From: an uncultured Microcaldota archaeon
GTDB lineage: Archaea; Micrarchaeota; Micrarchaeia; Norongarragalinales; CAINOH01
Length of the DNA: 64,000 bases
Direction: 5' to 3'
NCBI GenBank assembly: GCA_903851445.1
Contig: CAINOH010000009.1
Span: 325,784 to 389,783, forward strand
Shown here: piece by piece, positions 42,411 through 50,709 of the stretch
Position numbering within the stretch: the first letter of the stretch is position 1
How the letters are laid out: every line of letters begins with the position of its first letter
The notes under the pieces: generated by a model
What the model was told of the DNA's origin: nothing
The model's database searches: none
What the model saw: the letters and a program-made list of their open reading frames with translations, nothing else
Made by a program: the position numbers and the translations under genes

Positions 42411-43979
42411 ATGAAGCTTGACATAAAAAAAATCCGCGAACTGTCTGAAGAGGATTTCGAAAAGGCTTGGCTCGAAACTGCCGAGATGCTGCCCAAGAAA
42501 GGAGAGATTTCCCTGAAAAAGAAGCAGGGCGAGCCGAGTGCGATGAGGCAGATGGCCCAGAAAATCCGCGAAGCCCTGCTTTCGCTTGGCTTTGACGAGA
42601 TGGAGAACCGCCACGTGCTTGAGGAAGCCGAGGTCTACAAGCAATACGGCCCCGAATCTCCAGTCATCCTTGACCGGTGCTTCTACCTTGCAGCCCTCCC
42701 GCGGCCCGAGCTTGGGATTAGCAAGGAAAAGGAAGGCATCATCCACAAGATAGACCCGAAATTCACTGCGCAAAAAAAGGACAAGCTTGCAGAAATTCTC
42801 CGGCGTTACAAGTCAGGCGACTTGGAAGGCGACGACTTCGTCGACGCGCTCGTGCAGGGCCTGGGCTGGAAGGAAGAGCAGGCAACAGCAGTGATGGAAA
42901 AGGCGTTTCCCGAACTGCGCAAAATCCGGCCAATTGCAACGAACATGGTGCTTCGCTCGCACATGACCGCGGTTTGGTTCGAGACCCTCGCTGCCTTGCA
43001 GGACAAGCGCGAGCACCCAGTTGCACTTTTTTCCATAGGCCCGCGTTTTCGCAACGAGCAGAAGGAGGACGCGAGCCACCTGCGCGTGCACCACGGCGCC
43101 TCAATAGTCATAATGGGCGAGGATGTCTCGGTTGAAGCCGGGAACAAGATTGCCGCGAAAGTCTTCGAAAAGCTCGGGTTCTCAAAGCCCGAGTTCGAGC
43201 TCAAGGCAGCAACCTCAAAATATTACGCTCCAAAAAGCGAGTACGAAGTTTATGTTGACTGGAAAGGAAAGCGGCTCGAAGTAGCTGACTCGGGAATGTA
43301 TTCCCCAGTTGCCCTTGCAAACTACGGCATCAAGTACCCCGTATACAATATCGGCTTTGGCCTCGAGCGGATGGCGATGATACTCTACGGCTACGGCGAC
43401 GTGCGCGAGCTGGTTTACCCGCAGTTCTTCTCGCGGCTCGAGCTTACGGACGGCCAGGTGGCTGCTGCAATCCGCATCGCAGTGGAGCCAAAGACCGAGG
43501 AAGGAAAGGAGCTTGCAAACTTGCTTTACCACAAGACCCTGAAGGAAAAGGACAGGGAAACGCCCTACACGTTCACCGCGTTCAAAGGAAGGCTCAGCAA
43601 GAAGTCGATAGTGCTTGATGTTTTCAAGGACGAGGCTGGAAAGAAGCTGCTCGGGCCTGCTGGCCTGAACCGCATCTACGCCTACGATGGCGGCATAATC
43701 GCCTTTGCGCCTGAAAAGCTTGAAGCGGAAGTGCGCGAAAAGGGGATTGACACCGGCCTTGATTTTCTCAAGGCAATGTGCAGCCTCATAGCGGCAAAGG
43801 CCGAGGATGCCGTTGCCTCAGGCGAGAAGGAGTTCGAGTACGTCTTCGGGATTGCCAAGGCGCCAAGCGACGTCAACATCGCAATACCCGAGCACGTAAA
43901 CCGCTTCATCACATCAAAGAACAAGAAGATCGATTTTCGCGGCCCCATATTCTTCGGAGTCCGCTTCAAGCTAGCCTGA
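42411..43979 (+). CDS. sepS: O-phosphoserine-tRNA(Cys) ligase, SepRS
   Basis: The 522-residue class II synthetase charges tRNA(Cys) with O-phosphoserine. LRSHMTAVWFETLA, FSIGPRFRNEQKEDASHL (motif 2) and NIGFGLERMAMILYG (motif 3) are visible. ATG 42411 (MKLDIKKIREL) matches the usual SepRS N-terminus; ATG 42387 is a possible longer start. It lies 33 nt after SepCysS, and the opposite-strand SerK-like gene abuts its 3' end. Confidence 0.95.
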   Translation: MKLDIKKIRELSEEDFEKAWLETAEMLPKKGEISLKKKQGEPSAMRQMAQKIREALLSLGFDEMENRHVLEEAEVYKQYGPESPVILDRCFYLAALPRPELGISKEKEGIIHKIDPKFTAQKKDKLAEILRRYKSGDLEGDDFVDALVQGLGWKEEQATAVMEKAFPELRKIRPIATNMVLRSHMTAVWFETLAALQDKREHPVALFSIGPRFRNEQKEDASHLRVHHGASIVIMGEDVSVEAGNKIAAKVFEKLGFSKPEFELKAATSKYYAPKSEYEVYVDWKGKRLEVADSGMYSPVALANYGIKYPVYNIGFGLERMAMILYGYGDVRELVYPQFFSRLELTDGQVAAAIRIAVEPKTEEGKELANLLYHKTLKEKDRETPYTFTAFKGRLSKKSIVLDVFKDEAGKKLLGPAGLNRIYAYDGGIIAFAPEKLEAEVREKGIDTGLDFLKAMCSLIAAKAEDAVASGEKEFEYVFGIAKAPSDVNIAIPEHVNRFITSKNKKIDFRGPIFFGVRFKLA

Positions 43980-44375
43980 TTATTTCCGACCGTACTTCAG
44001 CCTGGTCGGCTTCTTTGTCCTGAACTTGTGCGTGTGCCTCGAGGTCTTTGGCGAAAAAAGCTTTCCCGACAGGCCGCGGCGTATGACCTCTTCCTTTGTC
44101 ACTTTTTTCCCGCGCCTCCAGCTTCCCACCTGGACGTCCTTTCCAAAGTAGTCCACCAGGATTACCGGAGCCTTGTCCACCTTGAGCTTTTGCAGCGTTG
44201 CAAGCCGGTGGTGGCCATCAAGAACCACAAGCGTCTTTTTGTCAACCAAAAGCGGGTAAACCGCCTTGGCCTTGGACACCTCGGCGTGAATCTTCCTCAG
44301 GTTCCTGCTGTCTGTGCGCTCGTGCGGCCGGAGAAGCGAGACTTTGACGTGGGTTTTTCTCATCTTGCTTTTCAT
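43980..44375 (-). CDS. ParB-fold serine kinase-like protein (SerK-like)
   Basis: The 131-residue product has RPHERTD, VLDGHHRLATL (53-60) and a C-terminal LFSPKTSRHTH. This pattern matches the ADP-dependent free-serine kinase SerK, a ParB-like enzyme that makes O-phosphoserine. Its placement next to SepRS/SepCysS supports this role, since O-phosphoserine is the SepRS substrate. ATG 44375 is chosen because a TATA element lies about 27 nt upstream. A different ParB-like function is not excluded. Confidence 0.75.
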   Translation of the reverse strand: MKSKMRKTHVKVSLLRPHERTDSRNLRKIHAEVSKAKAVYPLLVDKKTLVVLDGHHRLATLQKLKVDKAPVILVDYFGKDVQVGSWRRGKKVTKEEVIRRGLSGKLFSPKTSRHTHKFRTKKPTRLKYGRK

Positions 44376-44396
44376 CAATATACTTTTCATACCAAC

Positions 44397-44407
44397 AGGA
44401 TAAAACC
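44397..44407. promoter_or_regulatory. Shared TATA region between divergent genes
   Basis: GGATAAAACCTT lies about 25 nt from ATG 44428 on the plus strand and about 27 nt from ATG 44375 on the minus strand. One TATA element could serve both the hydrogenase-protease-like gene and the SerK-like gene. Confidence 0.4.
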
Positions 44408-44427
44408 TTTGGCTGTGATTCCTTATT

Positions 44428-44904
44428 ATGCACCGCGGACACACCGGATGGAACCCGTTCCACACGCACCCCCACGGCGACCTTTCGGAAAAGCAGGCGG
44501 TGAAACGCAAACCCGGTCACTTCATCCTGGTCTTTGGCAACCCGCTTGTGCGCGAGGACTCGCTCGCCCTTCGCATACTCCCAAAGCTCCGCAAGCAGTT
44601 CTCCTCAATCGAGTTTATCGAGCTTGACGCGACCGAGGAGCTTACAGAGTACGGCCAGCACCTAATCATACTAGATGTTGCGAAGGGCATAGGGAAGCCC
44701 GCAATAATTACCGACTTGGATGACCTTGAGCTTGACCGCGTGCTCACCATGCACGACTTCGACCTTGCCTGGAACCTGAAAATCCTCAAGACCGCAGGCA
44801 AGATAAAATCAGTAAAGATTATCGCGCTGCCCTACAACCTGGACGAGAAGAAGGCGCTTGAGAAGGCCGCTGCGCTAATCAAAAAAATTCATGCGACCGA
44901 TTGA
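44428..44904 (+). CDS. Hydrogenase maturation protease-like protein
   Basis: The 158-residue protein has ILVFGNPLVREDSLALRILPKL and an acidic HLIILDVAKG, the pattern of HycI/HyaD/FrhD-type endopeptidases that trim the [NiFe] large subunit after nickel insertion. An N-terminal histidine-rich stretch (HRGHTGWNPFHTHPHG) may bind metal. The [NiFe] hydrogenase genes lie 0.6 kb downstream. Confidence 0.8.
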   Translation: MHRGHTGWNPFHTHPHGDLSEKQAVKRKPGHFILVFGNPLVREDSLALRILPKLRKQFSSIEFIELDATEELTEYGQHLIILDVAKGIGKPAIITDLDDLELDRVLTMHDFDLAWNLKILKTAGKIKSVKIIALPYNLDEKKALEKAAALIKKIHATD

Positions 44905-45013
44905 ATCTAGTCAATAGCCCGGTCGGGTTCTACTTTATTTTGTACTCTACTTCGGTCTTCTGCCAGCATACTATTCAAATATATTCATCAATATGAAAAG
45001 TCGTATTGATAAT

Positions 45014-45499
45014 ATGGAAAGAGGGCCCGCAGGGGAATTGACGCACGAGGAAATCCGCAAAACGCTCGGCCTGAAAGGCAACTGCAACCCGGCTCTTTCC
45101 GAAGGCCTGCTTGTGAATATGCATGCTCTTATTCAGGATCACAATCTACCCCCTGTCTCAGTCGGCCGCAGCATCGGGCTCAATTTAAAGGAGTCCAACA
45201 AGTTTCTTTCCTACCCGCACCTGAAGAAGTTCTCAACTGACAAGTTCGGAAACGTGCGGATGTTCTTTCAACGCACCAACGAAGCGAAGGCCGAAGTCAG
45301 ACGGCTTTACGAGCAAAGCGGCGGCGACCACAACGCGGTTGCATTCCAGTTAGGCCTGGATACCGTTACGGTAAAAAACCTGCTTGGAAAAGTCAAGTCA
45401 GTTCCAGAGCAAACGCACGGAAAGGGGATACGGCTGCGTGTTGCCGGGAACACGTTCAGCGTAAGGGAATTGGTTGATCGGCAAAACAGAAAGAAGTAG
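45014..45499 (+). CDS. Hypothetical HTH-like protein
   Basis: From ATG 45014 the protein has 161 residues. LTHEEIRKTLGLKG and HNAVAFQLGLDTVTVKNLLGKVKS each fit a helix-turn-helix. A TATA-like AAATATATT is about 25-30 nt upstream, and ATCAATA and TATTGAT form an inverted repeat around it. A regulatory role is inferred. ATG 44993 is an alternative start. Confidence 0.55.
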   Translation: MERGPAGELTHEEIRKTLGLKGNCNPALSEGLLVNMHALIQDHNLPPVSVGRSIGLNLKESNKFLSYPHLKKFSTDKFGNVRMFFQRTNEAKAEVRRLYEQSGGDHNAVAFQLGLDTVTVKNLLGKVKSVPEQTHGKGIRLRVAGNTFSVRELVDRQNRKK

Positions 45500-45505
45500 G
45501 CTGGT

Positions 45506-46807
45506 TTATTTTTTCCACTTGACCTTTAGGAAATGAGTCGCGCAGCTCATGCACGGGTCGTACGCCCGAACCAGTTTTTCCATCTCGTGCACGATGTAGT
45601 CCTTTTCCTTTCCAACGTCGATTTGCTGCTGCACCTGTTCAGCCAAGTCCTTTTCTATGCGGACCTGGTTCTGTCCGGTGGGTATGGCCAGGTTTATGTT
45701 CTGCACCTTGCCGTCGCGGATGTTCACGTTGTAATAAAGCACTCCGCGCGGTGCCTCGACTACGGCGAATCCTGCGCCATCCTTTCTTGTGGGTTGAACC
45801 GGGGCTTCCGGCTTGAAATCGTAAGACTGGAGCACATCTATTGACTGGTTGATCGAGTCTATAGTCTCGATTGCCTGCGCGAGGTTGTTGTCATAGATGT
45901 TCTTCGACGGGAATTTTCCGAGTTGCTTTGCGCAGTCCTTCTGCGTCTGCCTGTGCAAGAATTTCTTTCCAAGGTTCAGCCGCGCCATCGAGCCCACCAT
46001 GTAGTCCTTGCCCTGCAAAAGGAACGCGGATGCGGTTGAGTAGTCGTGCCAAATCCTCTGCGCGTACTGGCCGAAGTGCTGCTCCGGAATCTTCAGCCCG
46101 TCAGAGGAGAGCAGGTCTCCTGAAAGGTAGTCGAAGTTGGGTCCGACCATCCCCACGTAAGTGGTCTTGTGTTCGAACTTCCACGAGCAGTCATAAAAGA
46201 CGTCGAGAAGCTCTAGCGAGTGCTCGCGTGCGTGCTCGAGCTGGTGGATGATGTCCGGGTATTTTGCCTTGTCCGGAACCTGCGTAAAGCCGCCGAGAAC
46301 GGGCCACGGCGCGTGGATTGAGCGTCCGGCAACCATCTTTGAAAGGTTGTTCCCAGCTGCCTTGATTTCAAGAGCAGTTGCGATGATTTTCTTCTCTTCA
46401 GTCGAGGTGAACTCGAACACTGAGCCCTTGTTGAACATGTCCGGAAGCACGAAGAAATACAAGTGGAGCGGGTGGTCGCGGATAAGGTGCGCCCACATCG
46501 AGAGCCTTCTCTGCTTCATAGTCTGCTCGGAAGGAACCAGTCCAACAGCGTCCTCTATGGACTTGGTGCAGGCGAAGATGTGCGACATCGAGCACGTTCC
46601 GCAGATTCGCGAGACCAGCTGCGCGATTGCCTGCATCGGCTTTCCGCGCACAGCCTGCGTGTAGAAACGCTTGCTTTCCGGAATCTTGAGCTTTGCATAC
46701 TCGACCTTTCCTTTCGTGACCTTGACTTCCAGGTCGGCGTGGCCTTCGACCTTGCTTAAGCCCTCAAGCCCAAGCTCCAAATTCTCGGAATCGTTGCCGC
46801 CGTGCAT
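45506..46807 (-). CDS. [NiFe] hydrogenase large subunit
   Basis: The 433-residue protein carries both nickel-binding motifs: RICGTCSMSH (about 67) and DPCMSCATH near the C-terminus, with all four cysteines. Only eight residues follow the final His, so either a very short tail is removed or none. The sequence resembles soluble group 3 enzymes. The small-subunit stop is directly before its ATG (TGAATG), so the two are co-translated. Confidence 0.95.
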   Translation of the reverse strand: MHGGNDSENLELGLEGLSKVEGHADLEVKVTKGKVEYAKLKIPESKRFYTQAVRGKPMQAIAQLVSRICGTCSMSHIFACTKSIEDAVGLVPSEQTMKQRRLSMWAHLIRDHPLHLYFFVLPDMFNKGSVFEFTSTEEKKIIATALEIKAAGNNLSKMVAGRSIHAPWPVLGGFTQVPDKAKYPDIIHQLEHAREHSLELLDVFYDCSWKFEHKTTYVGMVGPNFDYLSGDLLSSDGLKIPEQHFGQYAQRIWHDYSTASAFLLQGKDYMVGSMARLNLGKKFLHRQTQKDCAKQLGKFPSKNIYDNNLAQAIETIDSINQSIDVLQSYDFKPEAPVQPTRKDGAGFAVVEAPRGVLYYNVNIRDGKVQNINLAIPTGQNQVRIEKDLAEQVQQQIDVGKEKDYIVHEMEKLVRAYDPCMSCATHFLKVKWKK

Positions 46808-47287
46808 TCATTGGTCACCGTACATCTTGATTACTGCAGTAAGCGCCTCGAGGAACTTGTTCTCGTCCATCGGGCAACCGGGCACTTCCATGTCAACCTT
46901 GACTATGTCCTTCAGCGGGTGCACCTTGTCAAGCAGGTTGAACTTATCCTTCAAAAAGCGTATTTCGTGCTGCGTGTTCTCATCAAAATTATTGCGGTGA
47001 GCTGAGGGCATCCCGGTACACGCGCACGAGCCGATTGCAACAACCGTTTTGCTCAGGCCCCTGATTTTCTTAAGAGTCTCCTCGTCGTGCGGGTTTGCAA
47101 TCGCGCCTTCCACGAAGGCAACGTCCATCTCTTCCCACTTGTTGACGTTCTGCAGGACCTTGGCGTTGATTATATCGAACTTTTCCTGCACCATGAAGAA
47201 ATGGTCGTTGAGTATCTCGGCAAACAGCACGGTGTTGTCTTCGCAGCACGAGAACGAGAACCAGCCGATGCGTATCTTCTTTGCCAT
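46808..47287 (-). CDS. [NiFe] hydrogenase small subunit
   Basis: From ATG 47287 the protein has 159 residues, with FSFSCCEDN, IGSCACTG and VPGCPMD. These cysteines ligate the proximal [4Fe-4S] cluster. There is no twin-arginine signal and no C-terminal cluster domain, as in F420-non-reducing or related soluble enzymes. No electron-transfer subunit gene is adjacent. Confidence 0.93.
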   Translation of the reverse strand: MAKKIRIGWFSFSCCEDNTVLFAEILNDHFFMVQEKFDIINAKVLQNVNKWEEMDVAFVEGAIANPHDEETLKKIRGLSKTVVAIGSCACTGMPSAHRNNFDENTQHEIRFLKDKFNLLDKVHPLKDIVKVDMEVPGCPMDENKFLEALTAVIKMYGDQ

Positions 47288-47380
47288 ATACTCACTTTGG
47301 AAGCGACAAAAGCATTTAAAGTTACCCTTCAAAAAACCAATGGGGTTAACAATCATCTTTCCAAGGGGGCTGATTCTTTC

Positions 47381-48355
47381 ATGGCAATCGAACTTTCAGA
47401 GAAAAAGGGCATCGCGCTCGCGCTTGCAGCTGCTTTCATAAGCGGCCTGTCAGTATTCGTCAATTCAGTTGGCGTCGCAGGCCAGGACCCGTTCGCCTAT
47501 ACCATATTGAAGAACGCGTTCGCAGGGGTCCTGTTCGCAGCAGCGTTGATGGTCTTCGGCAACTACAAGGAGCTGTTTTCGCTTTCGCGCAGCCAGCTGT
47601 CCAGGCTTTCCATCATTACAGTCATAGGCGGCAGCGTGCCTTTCCTGATGTTCTTCTACGGCCTCTCAATGCTCGGAGGCCCGGCAGGCTCGTTCCTCTA
47701 TCGCTTCCTCTTCGTATTCAGCGCAATATTTGCAGGAATCGCGCTCAAGGAAAAGCTCGACGCAAAGTTTGCTGTTGGGGCAGGCCTTGCAATTGCAGGC
47801 AACTTCATCCTCCTTGGCAAAGGCTTGCTCTCGCTTGGGCTTGGAGAAGCGCTGGTCCTTGGCGCAACGGTGCTTTGGGCAATTGAGTGGACGCTTACAA
47901 AGAAGTTCATCTCCGAGATTCCCGGGCGCGTGATTGCCACAAGCAGGATGCTTGCAGGAGCAATCGCGATGGTGGCGATTTTGTTTGCAGTGGGTAAAGC
48001 GGATTCGGTTTCCGCGTTGTTCTCATTCAATTCCTCCACTCTCTTATGGGGCGCAGCAGTAGGTGCGCTTTTGTTCCTCTACCTGACTGCCTGGTATTCA
48101 GCACTCTCAAGGATTTCAGTCACCAAGGCAACAGCAATCCTCGCACTTGCAGGCCCGGTCACCACCCTTCTCGGAGTAGCATTCGCAGGCTCGGCAGTGA
48201 CGCTTTCAACAGCATTCGGGATGGTCTTGCTTTCAGCAGGCGCGTTATTGATTGCAGGATACTCCGAAGTGCTTGCGGCTGCGGTTGAATACGCGCCAAA
48301 GTCCCTGCGGCTTATTCTAACGCCATCAAAGGCAATCGCAAAATGGAAGGAATAG
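47381..48355 (+). CDS. EamA/DMT-family transporter
   Basis: The 324-residue protein has ten hydrophobic helices in two EamA repeats (about 8-140 and 155-290). It probably exports a small metabolite; the substrate is unknown. ATG 47381 is chosen over the longer ORF. Its end overlaps the next gene by 13 bp. Confidence 0.85.
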   Translation: MAIELSEKKGIALALAAAFISGLSVFVNSVGVAGQDPFAYTILKNAFAGVLFAAALMVFGNYKELFSLSRSQLSRLSIITVIGGSVPFLMFFYGLSMLGGPAGSFLYRFLFVFSAIFAGIALKEKLDAKFAVGAGLAIAGNFILLGKGLLSLGLGEALVLGATVLWAIEWTLTKKFISEIPGRVIATSRMLAGAIAMVAILFAVGKADSVSALFSFNSSTLLWGAAVGALLFLYLTAWYSALSRISVTKATAILALAGPVTTLLGVAFAGSAVTLSTAFGMVLLSAGALLIAGYSEVLAAAVEYAPKSLRLILTPSKAIAKWKE

Positions 48356-49092
48356 AGCTCTGCGCCCGGTTCGGGCTCGCACCCAACCTTCGCGGCTACT
48401 GCGGCGACCCTAAATTCCAAAGCCCTTTCTCGAAATATTTGGAAAATCCATCGAAGGAAAACTCCGTCCGATTGCGCAAGGAGCTTGGAAAGTTCGGAAC
48501 CCAGAAAGCGTACCTTGAAACCATAGCGGAAGCCAACGGCATTGACGACATCTACGATTACAAAGTAGCTGAAGCGTTCTGGATTGGGAACAGACTCCTA
48601 GATTCCGTCACCCGAGAGGATGTTGTCGAATTGTTCGAGGGGAAATGGGTTGCAAGAAAGTTCGCCTCAAAAAAGCGCGCAAAAGAAATAATCTCCGGCC
48701 TGCCGAAAGAAATCCCGCCGCTGCAGCACACCTTCCACCCCTACCTGGCTGGTTTTGTGTCGCAGAAAGCCAGAAAGAGCGCAAAAAACAAGGACCTGTG
48801 CAGGCCAAGCTGGGCGAGAGTTGTTGGTTTTGATTCTGGAAAGGAAAAATTTTCGGTTGAAAGGCAGCCCGTAGTACTTTCTGCTGGAAAATTCGTGTTG
48901 GGAAAGGCGAAAAGCGAACGCCTTCCATTCAAGGTTGGCAAGATTCCTCTTGTTGAAGACTATGCAAGCACTGTTGCGTGCCACTGGGGTGTTGCGGTAA
49001 AGGAAATCTCGAAAAAGGAGGCGTCGGCGATGGAAAAGTATTCCGCCCGTATTCTTTCCGGCCTGGCAGGAAGCGGAAATGCCGTTAAATAG
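48343..49092 (+). CDS. DUF6390-like protein
   Basis: The 249-residue protein begins with FGLAPNLRGYCGD and has HTFHPYLAGFV and CHWGVAVKEIS, which I associate with DUF6390 proteins near hydrogenases. It may act in hydrogenase maturation or regulation, but the role is not established. It overlaps the EamA gene. Confidence 0.6.
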   Translation: MEGIELCARFGLAPNLRGYCGDPKFQSPFSKYLENPSKENSVRLRKELGKFGTQKAYLETIAEANGIDDIYDYKVAEAFWIGNRLLDSVTREDVVELFEGKWVARKFASKKRAKEIISGLPKEIPPLQHTFHPYLAGFVSQKARKSAKNKDLCRPSWARVVGFDSGKEKFSVERQPVVLSAGKFVLGKAKSERLPFKVGKIPLVEDYASTVACHWGVAVKEISKKEASAMEKYSARILSGLAGSGNAVK

Positions 49093-49134
49093 CCTTATTA
49101 AATGTTAAATAACCTTATTTTTTAGGTGGGTTTC

Positions 49135-49377
49135 ATGGCACTTAAGACTTTCAATGTGGATTCGGACGTCTATGCGCGCTTTTCTGGCTTCTGCAAGGAG
49201 AATGGGTTTAGCATGAGCCGACAGGTAGAATGGTTCATGGCTGCCCAGACTGAAGAAGACCCCAAAGCACGGGAAAGCTACCTCCGCAAGCTTGAAAAGC
49301 TGCGCGCCGGCCAATTCGTAAGCGTGAAGGATTTTTCCAAGCGCTATGGGCTGGGCAAGAATGGCTTACGGACTTGA
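49135..49377 (+). CDS. Ribbon-helix-helix antitoxin-like protein
   Basis: The 80-residue protein (LKTFNVDSDVYARFSGFCKENG, then SMSRQVEWFMAA) has the RHH layout. It follows GGTGGGTTTC and overlaps the frameshifted RelE-like gene by 17 bp. It is likely an orphaned antitoxin. Confidence 0.72.
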   Translation: MALKTFNVDSDVYARFSGFCKENGFSMSRQVEWFMAAQTEEDPKARESYLRKLEKLRAGQFVSVKDFSKRYGLGKNGLRT

Positions 49378-49626
49378 TTTGGCGCCACATGTCGACCGCA
49401 GGTTCAAGAGGCTTTCAAAAAAGAACCGCGGGCAACTCGAAATTATCCACAAGAAAATCAGATTTTGGTGGACCCCTACCGTTTCAAGCCGCTTCGCGGG
49501 GACATGCACGGCAGCCGCAGGGTGCATGTTGAGTCCAGTTTTGTATTAGTCTATGAGATTGACGAACCAAGAAAGACGGTAAAAGTGCTGGACTACGACC
49601 ATCACGACAAGGTTTTCGAAAGGTAA
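49361..49626 (+). pseudogene. Frameshifted RelE-family toxin
   Basis: Frame 1 gives MAYGLDLAPHVDRRFKRLSKKNRG, and the -1 frame after about 49461 gives DPYRFKPLRGDMHGSRRVHV and VLVYEIDEPRKTVKVLDYDHHDKVF. Together these are a whole RelE toxin with its DHHD-like end. A single missing nucleotide near 49460-49466 would restore it. It is a pseudogene, a sequencing error or, less likely, programmed frameshifting. Confidence 0.78.
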
Positions 49627-49636
49627 TTCGGCTTGC

Positions 49637-49951
49637 CTATTTTTTCATCGGGCTGACCCGGAACCCTTTCGGCCCTATTGTGATGTTTATCAGGTTGCGG
49701 TTGGTTCCGGTCACGTACTTGGAGACCTGCCTTTCTATGGCCTCATAAGCCGAAGAGACTCCGTGGGTCTTTTCAAGCGCGTCCAGCTTTTGATTATTGT
49801 CCTTGTCCAGCGCGACGAACACGTACTCCTTTTCCTTCTGAGCCTCGATAAGTCCCGATAATGCGTTGTAGACTTCGGTCAATTTTTCCTGCTCGGAAAG
49901 CCGATGGAATACTTCCGGCGTGATGTGTGTTTTCCTTGAAAGTTCAGTCAT
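49637..49951 (-). CDS. Hypothetical protein
   Basis: The 104-residue, helical protein (HITPEVFHRLSEQEKLTEVYNAL) has a central FVALDKDNNQKLDALEKTHG. It lies 6 nt after the DUF1858 fusion gene on the same strand. No family is recognised. Confidence 0.55.
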   Translation of the reverse strand: MTELSRKTHITPEVFHRLSEQEKLTEVYNALSGLIEAQKEKEYVFVALDKDNNQKLDALEKTHGVSSAYEAIERQVSKYVTGTNRNLINITIGPKGFRVSPMKK

Positions 49952-49957
49952 CAAAAT

Positions 49958-50527
49958 CTACTTTCCATTCGGATTGCGAATTGTAAACCCGGCGCCCTGC
50001 ACGGTCTCGTGAAAGTCAATGACTGCCCCGCGCACTTCGGGTTCTATTGCATTTGCCACGATTATGCGGATGCTCCGGCAGTCGAACTCCAGGTCATCCT
50101 TTCCTGCGGTCTGCTCGAAGTCCATCTCGAACCTTCCGACAGGGCCGCCCTGTGGCTTGATTATGCGCAGGCCAAAGCCGGTCTTGCCCTCGGCGTCCAT
50201 AATCCTTGCAAACTGCAGGCCGGCTGCCTCGGTAATCTTTACCGGAGCGCCGGTGCAGCTTTCCTGCATCTTCTTCTCGTCAGCGGCAATGGCCGCGTTG
50301 ATCTCGTCAATGAGCGCGTCGATTTGAGTAGGCTTCATGCCGTGGGCTTCCGCACCCTGCCTGATTGTCTCGAACTCGGAAGCGTGGCAGCCTACGCAAT
50401 GCATGCCGTGCGAAAACATGATGCCTATCGCAATCCGGTATTTTGCCGCCACTTCGCCGATTGTGCTGTCCTTGGTCACGTACTGCTTTACTGTTGGTTT
50501 TTTTCGTGCGTGCACGGGGTTTGACAT
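49958..50527 (-). CDS. DUF1858 plus degenerate A-type (IscA/HesB) fusion
   Basis: From ATG 50527 the protein has 189 residues. Residues about 15-75 match the DUF1858/ScdA-N domain with HGMHCVGCHASEFETI. The C-terminal part (VKITEAAGLQFARIM to GAGFTIRNPNG) follows the HesB/IscA fold, but the usual three cluster-binding cysteines are absent (GGPVG, and no CGCG end). It may be a redox or scaffold-like protein without cluster binding in the second domain. Confidence 0.72.
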   Translation of the reverse strand: MSNPVHARKKPTVKQYVTKDSTIGEVAAKYRIAIGIMFSHGMHCVGCHASEFETIRQGAEAHGMKPTQIDALIDEINAAIAADEKKMQESCTGAPVKITEAAGLQFARIMDAEGKTGFGLRIIKPQGGPVGRFEMDFEQTAGKDDLEFDCRSIRIIVANAIEPEVRGAVIDFHETVQGAGFTIRNPNGK

Positions 50528-50709
50528 ACGAATCACTTGCAAAATAGAATATGCTCCTTCCAGAATATTAACCGGCAAGAAACTCCCCGGTTTTGCCGCG
50601 CCCGTCTACACCCTCTCCAAGGCAACGTCGTTTGCCGGTTCTGCGAACTTTTTTTAACCGCCCCGCAGTTAGTAAGACAACCACTTTCAGAGCGCCAGAG
50701 TAGTTACAT

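Noticed and set aside
41484-42773. Long minus-strand open frame of 429 codons opposite SepCysS/SepRS
   Set aside because: It is a shadow of the two plus-strand genes, whose protein motifs are clear; the antisense product has no recognisable features.
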